From Ideonella alba (GTDB lineage Bacteria; Pseudomonadota; Gammaproteobacteria; Burkholderiales; Burkholderiaceae_C), in the NCBI RefSeq assembly GCF_018069875.1, contig NZ_JAGQDF010000006.1, positions 186,001 to 250,000 of the forward strand: 64,000 nt of DNA, given 5' to 3'. Shown piece after piece: positions 36,756-46,786 of the stretch. Both the position numbers and the translations under genes were made by a program. Numbering within the stretch: position 1 is the first letter of the stretch; each line of letters opens with the position of its first letter. The notes below the pieces were generated by a model. That model did no database searches and had not been told where the DNA came from. It saw only the letters and a program-made list of their open reading frames with translations.

Positions 36756-38573
36756 GTTCGCCGGCCGCGGCCAGCGCAGCCGCACCCGGGTGCCGGCGGG
36801 CGAGGCCGGCTCGATGTCGAGCTGCGCGCCCAGCGCCTGGGCGCGGCTGCGCATGTTGCGCACGCCCAGGCCGCCTTCGGCGCGGCCGGGCCCGACACCG
36901 TCGTCCACCACGCTGAGCACCACCGCGCCCAGCAGGTCGGTCTCTGCACGGATCGTCACGCTGTGCGCCTGCGCATGGCGGATGACGTTGGTCACCGCCT
37001 CCAGCACGATGCGCTGCACGTGCAGCACGCTCTGCGGCGACAGGCCATCGGTCTCGGGGAGGTCGCCCATCTCCCAGGCCAGGCTCAGGCCGGCAGCCTT
37101 CAGGCGTGGCTCCAGGCGATGGCGCAGCATCGCCAGCACGGTGGTGAGGTCGCCCTCGGCGCCCTGCAGCGAATCCACCGCCACGCGCATGTCGTCCAGC
37201 GCGGTGCGGGCCAGTTGCTCCACCTCGCCGCGGTCGACCTGCGGCCGCTGCACCAGGTGCATCAGGCCCACCAGGTGGGCGCCCACGCCGTCGTGCAGCT
37301 CACGCATGATGCGCTGGCGCTCCTCGGCCACGGCGCGCTGGCGCTGCTGCACCTCCAGCGCGTCGAAGGCGCTGCGCAGTTCGGCCTCGCGCTGGCGCAC
37401 GCGCGCGGCCAGCTCGTCGCTGGAGGCGCGCAGCGCGGCCACGCTGCGGCTGAAGCGGTCGGCCACCAGGCCGGCCATGATCAGCGCGAAGCAGAACACC
37501 ACATGGGTCATCCAGGTCAGGCGCAGGCCGGTGGAGTGCACGCTGCGCACCCACAGCAGGTCGTGCACGCCCGCCACCACCGCCAGCACGCCGGCCGCGG
37601 CCAGCACCAGCGCGATCGTGCGGCGGCTGGTCCAGGCCTCCTGCGCGACGATGATCACCGTCACCACGCCCAGCGGCACCAGCGCCGCCAGACCCAGCGT
37701 CCACAGCAGCGGCTCGGCCCAGGCGAACGAGGCCGCGGCCAGCAGCGCCGCGCTGCCCAGCACGCCCCACACGCCCCAGGTCATGGCCCTTGTCAGCCGG
37801 CCCAGCGCCATCAGCGTGAACTGGCAGATCAGCGCCAGGTGCGCCGCATAGCTGGCGGCCACCAGTGCGCCCCACACAGGCCAGGGCAGCCAGGGCTCGG
37901 GCTGGATCTGGTCGATGTTGCGCACCATGCCCAGCCAGGCCGACAGCGCGAACACGCCGTACAGCGCGTCGCGCTGGCGCCACCACAGCAGCGTGGCCAG
38001 CCCGCCCATGATGGCCAGGCTGGCAGCGAACACGGTGGACGAGGTCTGCCGCCAGTCCTGCAGCCGGTCGAACATCGGCCGCACCTCGGCCTCGGGGCCG
38101 TAGTGCATGACCGACAGGCCACCCCAGCGCTGGCGCTGGATGCTCACCTCGATCATCAGCTCGTTGGGTCCGTCGGCCCTCAGCAGCGCGGCCGGCAGTT
38201 GCAGCAGTTGCGGCGCCTTCGACGCGTCGTAGGTCGGATCGTCCAGCACGCCCAGGCGACGCAGCGTCACCCCATTGAGACGGATCTCCGCCTGGTTGCC
38301 CAGGCGCGAGAACAGCAGGGCCATGTCGTCGCGGGTGCGCGGCGGCAGCACCACGCGGTAGAGCGCCCGCCCGCCCAGGCCCGGAAAGTCCAGGTCCCAG
38401 CGCCGGCCCAGGTCGCGCTCACCCTCCACCACCGCCGCGCCATCGGGCTGCAGCCGGGCCCAGGCGTGGTCGATCTCGCGCACCGGCTCGGCGGCACACG
38501 GCAGCAGCGTGCCCAGCCCGGCCAGGGCCAGCGCCAGGCGCAGCAGCGAGCGGAAGAGCAGACGTTGAAGCAT
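36732..38573 (-). CDS. NarX/LiaS-like sensor histidine kinase with 7TM-type membrane region
   Basis: 613 residues. A signal-like N-terminus ([20 protein letters not shown]) leads to a beta-rich extracytoplasmic domain of about 160 residues, reminiscent of 7TMR-DISM sensors, then seven hydrophobic segments (about 190-390). A coiled coil precedes HisKA_3 with His at 427 ([15 protein letters not shown]) and a HATPase ([37 protein letters not shown]). Such kinases normally pair with NarL-type regulators, but none is adjacent. The ATG at 38573 is preferred to an upstream in-frame start because the signal sequence begins there. Confidence 0.88.
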   Translation of the reverse strand: MLQRLLFRSLLRLALALAGLGTLLPCAAEPVREIDHAWARLQPDGAAVVEGERDLGRRWDLDFPGLGGRALYRVVLPPRTRDDMALLFSRLGNQAEIRLNGVTLRRLGVLDDPTYDASKAPQLLQLPAALLRADGPNELMIEVSIQRQRWGGLSVMHYGPEAEVRPMFDRLQDWRQTSSTVFAASLAIMGGLATLLWWRQRDALYGVFALSAWLGMVRNIDQIQPEPWLPWPVWGALVAASYAAHLALICQFTLMALGRLTRAMTWGVWGVLGSAALLAAASFAWAEPLLWTLGLAALVPLGVVTVIIVAQEAWTSRRTIALVLAAAGVLAVVAGVHDLLWVRSVHSTGLRLTWMTHVVFCFALIMAGLVADRFSRSVAALRASSDELAARVRQREAELRSAFDALEVQQRQRAVAEERQRIMRELHDGVGAHLVGLMHLVQRPQVDRGEVEQLARTALDDMRVAVDSLQGAEGDLTTVLAMLRHRLEPRLKAAGLSLAWEMGDLPETDGLSPQSVLHVQRIVLEAVTNVIRHAQAHSVTIRAETDLLGAVVLSVVDDGVGPGRAEGGLGVRNMRSRAQALGAQLDIEPASPAGTRVRLRWPRPANSAAPHAP

Positions 38574-38671
38574 GGAGCGGCAGGGGCACGCGGCGCAGCG
38601 GCGCCGCGATGGTAGCCGCTTCGGTGCGCACGCCGCGTGGGACTTGTTCAGCGTTGCCTTAGACTGGGCCC

Positions 38672-40369
38672 ATGCTGATCGACGCACTGGTCTCCGCCCG
38701 CGACCTGGGTCGCCTGGTGGACATCGTGGGGGTGCTCACCCGCCACGGCCTGGGCGATCTGGTCCAGCGCATGGGCTGGACCGAGGCCCTGGAGAAAGCC
38801 GGCCACCACATGCGCCTGGAGCGCACCGCCGAGCTGGCCCGGCTGCCGCGCCCGGTGCAGCTGCGCATGGCGCTGGAAGAGCTGGGCCCCACCTTTGTCA
38901 AGCTGGGCCAGATCCTGGCCGGCCGGGCCGACCTGCTGGGGCCCGAGTACATCGCCGAGCTGGAGCACCTGCACAGCCGGGTCCCCGCGCTGCCGCTGGA
39001 GGCCCTGCGCAGCCAGCTGCGCGAGGACCTGGGCGGCGAGCCCGAAGACGTCTTCGCCCACTTCGACCCCGAGCCGCTGGCTGCGGCCTCGATCGCCCAG
39101 GTGCACCGTGCCCGCCTGCACGATGGCACCGAGGTGGTGGTCAAGGTGCGCCGCCCCGGCATCGGCGACGTGATCGATGCCGACCTGCGGCTGCTGGAGC
39201 GCCTGGCCGCGATCGCCGAGAACCGCCTGCCCGCGCTGGCGCCCTACCGCCCGCGCGGCCTGGTGCACGAATTCGGCCGCTCGCTGCGGCGCGAGCTGGA
39301 CCTGGCCGCCGAGTGCCGCAACGCCGAGCGCATCGCGGGCAACCTCAAGCCGCTGGACTTCGTGGCCATCCCGCCGGTGGTGTGGGACTTCACCAAGGAG
39401 CGCATCAACGTCCAGCACTACGTGGGCGGCGTGCCTGGGCAGGCGCTGGACCGGCTGGACGCCGAGGGCTTCGACCGCCAGCTGCTGGCGCGCCGCGGTG
39501 CCCAGGCGGTGATGAAGATGATCGTCGAGGACGGCTTCTTCCACGCCGACCCGCACCCCGGCAACGTCTTCTACCTGCCGGGCAACCGCATCGCCTTCAT
39601 CGACTTCGGCATGGTGGGCCGCCTGAGCCAGCGCCGGCGCGAGGAACTGCTGCAGTTGCTGCTGGGCCTGGTGCAGCGCCAGCCGCGCCAGGTGGCCGAC
39701 GTGCTGCTGGACTGGGCCGAGGCCCAGGGCGGCGGCCTGGCCGGCGCCCACCTGGGCCAGCTCGAGGCCGAGATCGAGGGCTTCGTCGACCAGTACCACG
39801 GCACCCCGCTGGCCCAGCTGAACCTGGGCCAGATGCTGGCCGACACCACCGCCATCCTGCGTGAACACCACCTGGCCCTGCCCTCGGACCTGGCCCTGCT
39901 GATCAAGGCCTTCATCTCGCTGGAGGGCATGGGCCGCGCACTCGACCCCGCCTTCCACATGGCCACCGAGGCGCTGCCGCTGCTGCGCCAGGTGGTGCGT
40001 GCGCGCTACCAGCCGCGCGCGCTGGCGCTGCGCGGCTGGAGCTCGCTGCAGCGGGTGCTGCAGATGGCCGAGCAGCTGCCGCACGACATCTCGCACCTGC
40101 TGCGCAGCGCCCGCCGCGGCCAGCTCAACGTGGCGATCGACGTGGTCCACCTGCAGCATGTGGGCGACCAGCTCGACCGCGCCGCCAGCCGGCTGGCGGT
40201 GTCGCTGGTGATCGCCGCACTGATCATCGGCTCGTCGATCGTGATGACGGTGGGCGGCGGGCCACAGCTCTTCGGCCTGCCCGCCTTCGGCCTGCTGGGT
40301 TTCGTCAGCGCCACGGTGGGCGGCATCTGGCTGGTGCGCAGCACGCTGCGCGCCCGCCGCCACGACTGA
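38672..40369 (+). CDS. ABC1/ADCK-family kinase-like protein (UbiB paralogue)
   Basis: 565 residues. Family features: KLGQ in [18 protein letters not shown] near 75-90, the Ala-rich loop [23 protein letters not shown] with the lysine, [17 protein letters not shown], and [10 protein letters not shown]. Two C-terminal membrane helices (about 505-555). The true UbiB of this organism is better represented by the gene at 58120 next to ubiJ; this one is a second copy with only moderate similarity. It may act in lipid or quinone metabolism. TAGACT ends 6 bases before the ATG and there is no ribosome site. Confidence 0.87.
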   Translation: MLIDALVSARDLGRLVDIVGVLTRHGLGDLVQRMGWTEALEKAGHHMRLERTAELARLPRPVQLRMALEELGPTFVKLGQILAGRADLLGPEYIAELEHLHSRVPALPLEALRSQLREDLGGEPEDVFAHFDPEPLAAASIAQVHRARLHDGTEVVVKVRRPGIGDVIDADLRLLERLAAIAENRLPALAPYRPRGLVHEFGRSLRRELDLAAECRNAERIAGNLKPLDFVAIPPVVWDFTKERINVQHYVGGVPGQALDRLDAEGFDRQLLARRGAQAVMKMIVEDGFFHADPHPGNVFYLPGNRIAFIDFGMVGRLSQRRREELLQLLLGLVQRQPRQVADVLLDWAEAQGGGLAGAHLGQLEAEIEGFVDQYHGTPLAQLNLGQMLADTTAILREHHLALPSDLALLIKAFISLEGMGRALDPAFHMATEALPLLRQVVRARYQPRALALRGWSSLQRVLQMAEQLPHDISHLLRSARRGQLNVAIDVVHLQHVGDQLDRAASRLAVSLVIAALIIGSSIVMTVGGGPQLFGLPAFGLLGFVSATVGGIWLVRSTLRARRHD

Positions 40370-40376
40370 GGTGCTC

Positions 40377-40652
40377 ATGCCCATCGACCTGCCCAAGGAC
40401 GTCCGCGCTCAGGCCATCGCCTCGATCGAGCGCTACTTCCGCGAACACATGGACGAGCCGATCGGCAACATCGCCGCCAGCGGCCTGCTCGGTTTCTTCC
40501 TCGAGGAGATCGGCCCGGTGGTCTACAACCAGGCGGTCAGCGATGTGCAGGAGCGCCTGCAGGCGCGCGTGGCCGAGGTGGACCTGGAGGTGCACGAAGA
40601 GGCCTTCGGGTACTGGAAGAAGTACGAGAAGGCCGCCAAGGGCCGGCGGTGA
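40377..40652 (+). CDS. DUF2164-family protein
   Basis: 91 residues; the pattern DLPKDVRAQAIASIERYFRE followed by NIAASGLLGFFLEEIGPVVY and a C-terminal tyrosine/lysine-rich tail is the DUF2164 family, of unknown function. It starts 7 bp after the ABC1-family gene and is probably cotranscribed. An in-frame GTG lies six bases upstream of the ATG chosen. Confidence 0.85.
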   Translation: MPIDLPKDVRAQAIASIERYFREHMDEPIGNIAASGLLGFFLEEIGPVVYNQAVSDVQERLQARVAEVDLEVHEEAFGYWKKYEKAAKGRR

Positions 40653-40692
40653 CGCCGCGGCGCACCCGGCCATCGCGCCGCTCGCGCCCCAC

Positions 40693-41187
40693 TCAGTGCG
40701 CGTAGCTGAAGGCGCGGGTGATCGTCCAGCGCTGGTCCTGCAGACGCCACAGGATGGTGAACTCGGCACGGCCCTCGCACGGGTGCGTGCCGCCGCCGGG
40801 CTTGTAGTGGCAGAACGCGTGCTCGCCACGCGCCAGTGCACCGTAGTCCTTGATCGGCCAGACCTTCAGCGTGCCCGGCACCAGCTCGCGCTGGAACTTG
40901 CCGCAGACATTGGCCGCGGTCTGCGCGATCATCGCGTCGCGGGTCCAGGTGACGCCGCCGAGGTCGTGGTAGAACTCCACCGCCGGATCGAAGAAGCTGG
41001 CGTAGCGTGCCAGCTGGCCCGGTTCCTGGCAGCGGTTGAAGGCATCGAAGGCGGCGCTGTCGAGCGCGGCGATCGTGCGATGAAGTGCTGACTCGACCGG
41101 ACTGTCGTCGGCGGCGCGAGCGGCCTGGGCGGTCATCACCATGCCGGTGAGGACGAGGCTGCACAGAGACGGGCGAAGAGCGGGCAT
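40693..41187 (-). CDS. Exported NTF2-like (SnoaL/DUF4440-type) protein
   Basis: 164 residues with a signal peptide (cleavage near ARAA, residue 26). The mature part has the NTF2-like pattern AFNRCQEPGQLARYASFFDP, EFYHDLGGVTWTRDAMIA and the C-terminal FTILWRLQDQRWTITRAFSY. The cone-shaped fold binds small molecules in many enzymes; here it is probably periplasmic with unknown ligand. Tail-to-tail with DUF2164. Confidence 0.75.
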   Translation of the reverse strand: MPALRPSLCSLVLTGMVMTAQAARAADDSPVESALHRTIAALDSAAFDAFNRCQEPGQLARYASFFDPAVEFYHDLGGVTWTRDAMIAQTAANVCGKFQRELVPGTLKVWPIKDYGALARGEHAFCHYKPGGGTHPCEGRAEFTILWRLQDQRWTITRAFSYAH

Positions 41188-41522
41188 CGGGAACCCCTGG
41201 GCGGATTGGGAAGGCTGACATCGTCGGTAGCCAGCCCGGCGCCATCAAGCGCACGGCGACCACCCGCACAGGCCGCTGACCAGCTGCAGTCGGGGCCGAC
41301 GAACGGGCCCCGCGGCGACAGATCCACACTCAGATGTGAGTGATTGCTCTCCTTCGGGCCGCCATGGCACGTATGCGCATGAGGTGCCGCACACCGGGCG
41401 GCCCTCATGGCGCGAGGCCGCTGGGCATTTCCCGCTCAACAGCAGGCCACACGCGCCGATACATCCCTCAGGTCCTGCGGCGCACAGGCGGCGCCGTGGG
41501 TGTGATCCCCCTGAGCCTTGCC
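41188..41522. other. Upstream region of the two-partner secretion operon
   Basis: 335 bp without a supported gene. It holds one notable palindrome, CACTCA-GATG-TGAGTG at 41327-41342, a 6-bp stem suited to an operator or hairpin. No clear -35/-10 pair was found. An open frame runs from 41340 into the TpsA gene but lacks protein-like composition. Confidence 0.4.
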
Positions 41523-44500
41523 ATGACCCCTTCCTCGCTGAACCACAGTTTCCGTCTGATCTGGTCCGACCGTCTGCAGGCCTGGGTGGCCGTGGCGGAA
41601 TGCACGGCCGGGCGGGGGAAATCGCGGTCCGGGCGGGCGGGGCGGGTGCTGCGCAGCCTGCTGGCCTCGGCGTCGCTGCTGGGTGCGGGCGCCGTGTGGG
41701 CGGCCGATCTGCCCACGGGCGGTCGGGTGACCTCCGGCAGCGCGACGCTCAGCCAGAGCGGGCATCTGCTGACAGTGCAGCAGTCCAGCCAGCGGCTGGT
41801 CACCTCCTGGGACAGCTTCAGCATCGCGCCAGGCAGCACGGTGCGCTTCATCCAGCCGGGCGCCTCCTCGGTGGCGCTGAACCGGGTGCTGGGCGCCGAG
41901 GTGTCGACCATCCAGGGCGCGCTGCAGGCCAACGGCCAGGTGTTCCTGCTCAACCCCAATGGCGTGCTGTTCAGCCCCACGGCGCGGGTCGACACCGGTG
42001 GGCTGGTGGCCTCGACGCTGAACCTGGGCGATGCCGATTTCCTGGCCGGACGCTACCGCCTGAGCGGCAGCAGCACGGCCACGGTGCAGAACCAGGGCCA
42101 GATCCAGGCGCCGGGCGGCACGGTGGCGCTGCTGGCCGCGCGGGTGGTCAACGAAGGCCAGATCCGCGCGGACCGCGGCCATGTGGTGCTGGGCTCGGGC
42201 CAGGACATGACCCTGGACGTGGGCGGCCCGGTGCGCCTGCAGATCGACCGCGGTGCGCTGGACGGCCTGGTGGCCAACGGCGGGGCGATCCGCGCCGATG
42301 GCGGTACGGTGCTGCTGACCGCCCGGGCGGCCGACGCACTGAGCAGCTCGGTGATCAACCAGCAGGGCGTGATCCAGGCGCAGACGCTGTCCACCGGCGA
42401 GCGCGGCGAGATCGTGCTGCTGGGCGACATGGGCCACGGCACGCTGAACGCGGGGGGCCGGCTGGACGCCAGCGCGCCGACCGGCGGCCAAGGGGGCTTC
42501 GTCGAGACCTCGGCGGCCCAGGTCAACACCCAGGCGGGGCTGCAGGTCACGGCCGGGGCGCGCGATGGCGCGGGCGGTCAGTGGCTGATCGACCCGTACG
42601 ACTACACGATCAACGCCACGGCCGCCGGCAACATCGCCTCGGCGCTGAACAGCGGCACCAGTGTCACCGTCACCACCCAGACCAACAACAGCAGCTACGG
42701 CGCCACGGCCAGCGGCAGTGGCGACATCACGGTCAGCAGTGCGATCACCAAGAGCGCCGGCGGCAACGCCACGCTGACGCTGCGCGCCGACCGCAACATC
42801 ATCGTCAACAGCGCCATCAGCGCAAGCGCCGGCGCGCTGGGCATCACGCTCAGCTCGGCCAACAATGCGGCCAGCACGCTGGGCGGTGTGTCCATCAACG
42901 CCAACCTCAGCAGCAACGGCGGCCGCATCCTGATCGGCGGTGCCGGCGGCAGCGTGACCAGCAGCCAGGCCTACGGCATCGGCTATGCGCTCAACAGCAG
43001 CGCCAGCACGGCGGCGGTGAAGATCGGCAGCAACGTGTCGATCAGCTCGGGCGGTGGCGACATCACCATCAACGGCCGCTCGGCCGGTACCGCAGGCGGC
43101 GCCTACACCGGCGTCAACGGCGGCGTGTACGTGCTGTCTGGGGCCACGGTGGACACCAGCGGCGGCAACCTCTTCATCGGGGCGCGCAGCACCGGTGACG
43201 CCAAGGTCTTCGCCTTCGGCCTGGAAGCCTCGTCGGGCACCACCACCACCTTCAAGACCAGCACCGCAGGCGGCGGCATCTTCGTCGATGCGACCAACGA
43301 CCTCAACGCGCTGGGCTCGCTGGGCCTGACCAGCAATGGCAGCCAGGCGCGCATCCAGTTCTGGGCGCCCAGCGTGGCGCACTTCCTGTTCCGCCTGAAC
43401 GGCTCCAACCAGGCGGCCACCTTCACGCAGAGCCCGCCGTGCCACCCCGGCTACCCCAACTGCGGAACCATGGTCATCCCGGGCGGCAACCAGAGCTACA
43501 CCTCGGCCGGCTACAACGCGGTGAGCATGGCGATGTACCCGATCTACATCTTCACCGGCAGCGCCACCCGCACCTATGACGGCACCACCGATGCCAGCGG
43601 CCTGGGGCTGAGCGCACTGGGCGGCCCGGTCGGCTTTGCCTACACCGACCTGGGCCCGCTGAGCTTCTCCACCTCCAGCAAGAACGTCGGCAGCTACACC
43701 TCGCTGACCAGTTCGGGCACCAACCCCACCACGTACCAGTCGGGCACCTACGCGGTGGCCTATTTCAATCAGGGCACCTACACCATCACCGCGCGGCCGA
43801 TCAACAGTTTCTCGGCGGGCAACAAGGTGTACGACGGCACCACGGCGGCCCATGTCACCAGCAGCGACATCGTCAACGGTGACGCGGTGACGGTATCGGC
43901 CACCGGCGGCTTCACCAGCGCCAACGTTGGCCAGGGCATCACCGTGAACGTCAGCGGCGTGTCGCTGACCGGGGCCGATGCCGGCAACTACACCGTGAAT
44001 GCCTCGGGCAACATCAGCACCACCGCCGACATCACGCCTGCGCCGCTGACCATCACCGCGGCCAATGCCAGCAAGACCTACAACGGCCTGGCCTACAGTG
44101 GTGGCAACGGCGTCAGCTATTCGGGTTTTGTCAACGGCGAGACCGCGAGCGTGCTGGGCGGCACGCTCAGCTATGGCGGCAGCGCGCAAGGTGCGACGAA
44201 CGCCGGCAGCTACGCGATCACGCCGGCCGGGCTGACCTCGTCGAATTACGACATCAGCTTTGCCAATGGCACGCTGAGCGTCGATCCGGCCACGCTGACC
44301 TACACCGCCAGCGCTGCCTCGCGCACCTACGGCGCTGCCAACCCCAGCCTGAGCGGCAGCGTCACCGGCTTCGTCAATGGCGAGACCCTGGCCAGCGCCA
44401 CCACCGGCACCGCCGCCTTCAGCACCACCGCCACCGGCAGCAGCCATGTCGGCAGCTACGGCATCACCGGCGCCGGCCTGACGGCGAACAACGGCAACTA

Positions 44501-46721
44501 TGTCTTCGTGCAGGACGCCGGCAATGCCAGCGCACTGAGCATCACGCCCGCCACGCTGACCTACACCGCCAGCAGCGCCACACGCACCTACGGTGCGGCC
44601 AACCCGGCGCTGGGCGGCACCGTCACCGGTTTCGTCAACGGCGAGACCCTGGCCAGCGCCACCACCGGCACCGCCAGCTTCAGCACCGCGGCCACCAGCG
44701 CCAGCCATGTGGGCAGCTACGCGGTCAACGGCTCGGGGCTGAGTGCCAACCACGGCAACTACACCTTCGCCCAGGCCGCCGGCAACAGCAGCGCCCTGGC
44801 GGTCACGCCGGCGGCGCTGACCATCACCGCCAACGGGGACAGCAAGACCTACAACGGCCTGGCCTACAGTGGCGGCAACGGCGTCAGCTACTCGGGCTTC
44901 GTCAACGGCGAGTCGGACAGCGTGCTGGGCGGCACGCTCGGCTACAGCGGCAGCGCGCAAGGCGCCCGCAACGCCGGCAGCTACCTGATCACCCCCGCGG
45001 GCCTGAGTTCGTCGGACTACAACATCAGCTTCGCCAGCGGCACACTCATCGTGAACCCGGCCACGCTGACCTACACCGCCAACGCGGCCTCGCGCACCTA
45101 CGGCGCGGTCAACCCGGCGCTGGGTGGCAGCGTCACGGGCTTCGTCAATGGCGAGACCCTGGCCAGCGCCACCACCGGCACGGCCGCCTTCAGCACCACC
45201 GCCAGCACCGGCAGTGGCGTCGGCAGTTACGGCATCAGCGGCAGCGGCCTGACGGCGAACCACGGCAACTATGTGTTCGTCCAGTCCGCGGGCAACACCC
45301 AGGCGCTGAGCATCACGCCGGCCACGCTGACGGTCACCGCCCATGACGCCCGCAAGACCTTCGACGGCCAGGCCTACAGCGGCGGCAACGGCGTCAGCTA
45401 CAGCGGCTTCGTCAATGGCGAGTCGGCCGGCGTTCTGGGCGGTACGCTCAGCTACGGTGGCAGCGCCCAGGGCGCCAGCAACGCCGGCACCTACACCATC
45501 ACGCCCCAGGGACTGACCGCCGCCAACTACACCATCGTCTTTGCCAACGGCAGTCTGACCGTGGACCGCGCCGCCCTGGTGGCGATCACCGCGGCGCTGT
45601 CTGGCCAGACCAGCAAGGTCTACGACGGCACGACCCGCGCCACCCTCGTGCCGGGCAATTTCGTGCTGAGCGGCTTCGTGGGCAGCGATGGCGCCACCGT
45701 GACACGCAGCGCGGGCGAGTACGCCAATGCGCAGGCCGGCACCGGCAAGCTGGTGAGCACCACGCTGCAGGCCTCGGATTTCGTGGCCAGCGGCGGCACC
45801 GATCTGTCGAACTACGTGCTGCCCACCAGCGCCAGCGGCTCGATCGGCACGATCACGCCGGCCTCGTTGACCGTGACGGCGGCGGATGTGGCCAAGGTCT
45901 ACGACGGCCAGGCCTTCCACGGCGGCCAGGGCGTGCAGTTCAGCGGCTTCGTCAACGGCGAGTCGGCCAGCGTGCTGGCCGGCACGCTGAGCTACGGCGG
46001 CAGCGCCCAGGGTGCGCTGCATGCCGGCAGCAGTGTGATCCTGCCGCAGGGCCTGAGCTCGGCGAACTACGACATCCACTATGTCGGTGGCCAGTTGCTC
46101 ATCACCCCGGCAACGCTGACGTTGGCGGCCCAGCCGGCGTCGCGCACCCAGGGCAGCGCCAATCCGGTGCTCGGCGGCAGCGTCACCGGCTTCGTCGGCA
46201 ACGACACGCTGGCCAGCGCCACCACCGGAACCCTGGTCTTCACCAGCACGGCCGACGCCAGCAGCGCGCCAGGCTCCTACGCCGTGGTCGGCAGCGGCCT
46301 GAGCGCACGCTACGGCGACTACGTCTTCGTGCAGGCGCCCGGCAACCTGGACGCGCTGAGCGTGACCGCGCCGGCCAGCAACGCAGACGCCTTCCTGCCG
46401 CGCACCGCACCCGTCCCGAACTTCCCGGACAACGCGCTGCCGGCCCTGGGCAGCCAGGCCAGCGAGCCCACGCTGGGCAGCCTGAACTACGTGCCGATGA
46501 GCTCGGCGCCGACTGCAGACAACGCGCCCGCAGCGCCGACCAGCGGCGTGGCTGCCGCACCGGCCGGTGCGGGCCCGGCAGCGCCGGCTGCCGTCGGCCC
46601 ACGTGCCGCGCGCGCCGGTCTGGCCGGCGTGGCCGTGTCCAGCGCCAATGGTCCGCTGGATGTCTTCGTGGTCGATGGCGGCATCAACGTCGACGCGCCA
46701 GACCGCGCGCCGGCACGCTGA
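41523..46721 (+). CDS. TpsA exoprotein: ESPR, filamentous hemagglutinin TPS domain and MBG/YDG repeats
   Basis: 1732 residues. The N-terminus NHSFRLIWSDRLQAWVAVAE then TAGRGK is the extended signal peptide region of large secreted proteins, with cleavage near residue 60 (AVWA/AD). A hemagglutination-activity TPS domain follows (about 62-330), including LLNPNGVLFSPTARVDTGGL. A YDG-like segment (TYDGTTDA) begins near 675. From 842 to 1617 run nine repeats: MBG type B (83 residues) and type A (87 residues) in order B A A B A B, then one YDG unit of 97, then B A. The C-terminus is Ala/Pro-rich and ends GGINVDAPDRAPAR. Exported by the adjacent TpsB. Confidence 0.9.
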   Translation: MTPSSLNHSFRLIWSDRLQAWVAVAECTAGRGKSRSGRAGRVLRSLLASASLLGAGAVWAADLPTGGRVTSGSATLSQSGHLLTVQQSSQRLVTSWDSFSIAPGSTVRFIQPGASSVALNRVLGAEVSTIQGALQANGQVFLLNPNGVLFSPTARVDTGGLVASTLNLGDADFLAGRYRLSGSSTATVQNQGQIQAPGGTVALLAARVVNEGQIRADRGHVVLGSGQDMTLDVGGPVRLQIDRGALDGLVANGGAIRADGGTVLLTARAADALSSSVINQQGVIQAQTLSTGERGEIVLLGDMGHGTLNAGGRLDASAPTGGQGGFVETSAAQVNTQAGLQVTAGARDGAGGQWLIDPYDYTINATAAGNIASALNSGTSVTVTTQTNNSSYGATASGSGDITVSSAITKSAGGNATLTLRADRNIIVNSAISASAGALGITLSSANNAASTLGGVSINANLSSNGGRILIGGAGGSVTSSQAYGIGYALNSSASTAAVKIGSNVSISSGGGDITINGRSAGTAGGAYTGVNGGVYVLSGATVDTSGGNLFIGARSTGDAKVFAFGLEASSGTTTTFKTSTAGGGIFVDATNDLNALGSLGLTSNGSQARIQFWAPSVAHFLFRLNGSNQAATFTQSPPCHPGYPNCGTMVIPGGNQSYTSAGYNAVSMAMYPIYIFTGSATRTYDGTTDASGLGLSALGGPVGFAYTDLGPLSFSTSSKNVGSYTSLTSSGTNPTTYQSGTYAVAYFNQGTYTITARPINSFSAGNKVYDGTTAAHVTSSDIVNGDAVTVSATGGFTSANVGQGITVNVSGVSLTGADAGNYTVNASGNISTTADITPAPLTITAANASKTYNGLAYSGGNGVSYSGFVNGETASVLGGTLSYGGSAQGATNAGSYAITPAGLTSSNYDISFANGTLSVDPATLTYTASAASRTYGAANPSLSGSVTGFVNGETLASATTGTAAFSTTATGSSHVGSYGITGAGLTANNGNYVFVQDAGNASALSITPATLTYTASSATRTYGAANPALGGTVTGFVNGETLASATTGTASFSTAATSASHVGSYAVNGSGLSANHGNYTFAQAAGNSSALAVTPAALTITANGDSKTYNGLAYSGGNGVSYSGFVNGESDSVLGGTLGYSGSAQGARNAGSYLITPAGLSSSDYNISFASGTLIVNPATLTYTANAASRTYGAVNPALGGSVTGFVNGETLASATTGTAAFSTTASTGSGVGSYGISGSGLTANHGNYVFVQSAGNTQALSITPATLTVTAHDARKTFDGQAYSGGNGVSYSGFVNGESAGVLGGTLSYGGSAQGASNAGTYTITPQGLTAANYTIVFANGSLTVDRAALVAITAALSGQTSKVYDGTTRATLVPGNFVLSGFVGSDGATVTRSAGEYANAQAGTGKLVSTTLQASDFVASGGTDLSNYVLPTSASGSIGTITPASLTVTAADVAKVYDGQAFHGGQGVQFSGFVNGESASVLAGTLSYGGSAQGALHAGSSVILPQGLSSANYDIHYVGGQLLITPATLTLAAQPASRTQGSANPVLGGSVTGFVGNDTLASATTGTLVFTSTADASSAPGSYAVVGSGLSARYGDYVFVQAPGNLDALSVTAPASNADAFLPRTAPVPNFPDNALPALGSQASEPTLGSLNYVPMSSAPTADNAPAAPTSGVAAAPAGAGPAAPAAVGPRAARAGLAGVAVSSANGPLDVFVVDGGINVDAPDRAPAR
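44046..46374 (+). repeat. Nine in-frame MBG/YDG repeats within the TpsA gene
   Basis: Units begin at 44046 (B), 44295 (A), 44556 (A), 44817 (B), 45066 (A), 45327 (B), 45576 (YDG), 45867 (B) and 46116 (A). Type A carries ASRTYGAANP and SVTGFVNGETLASATTGTA; type B carries SKTYNGLAYSGGNGVSYSGF and TLSYGGSAQGA. Spacings are exactly 249 bp for B and 261 bp for A. The two YNGLAYSGG copies are nearly identical over tens of bases, so recombination could change repeat number. Confidence 0.9.
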
Positions 46722-46786
46722 TCACCTCTGATTCCCCTGTTGTTCCGGTGATGCTGCGGCACCGCCACGCGATCCAATTTCCCACG

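Noticed and set aside
41436-46079. A 1547-residue open frame antisense to the TpsA gene
   Set aside because: Its composition (His, Arg, Gly, Ala) is the mirror of GC3-rich sense codons, and the sense strand has a signal region and repeat domains.
44046-46374. Regular repeats as a possible CRISPR array
   Set aside because: Units of 249-261 bp are coding, in frame and translate to MBG domains; there is no short repeat-spacer pattern or cas gene.
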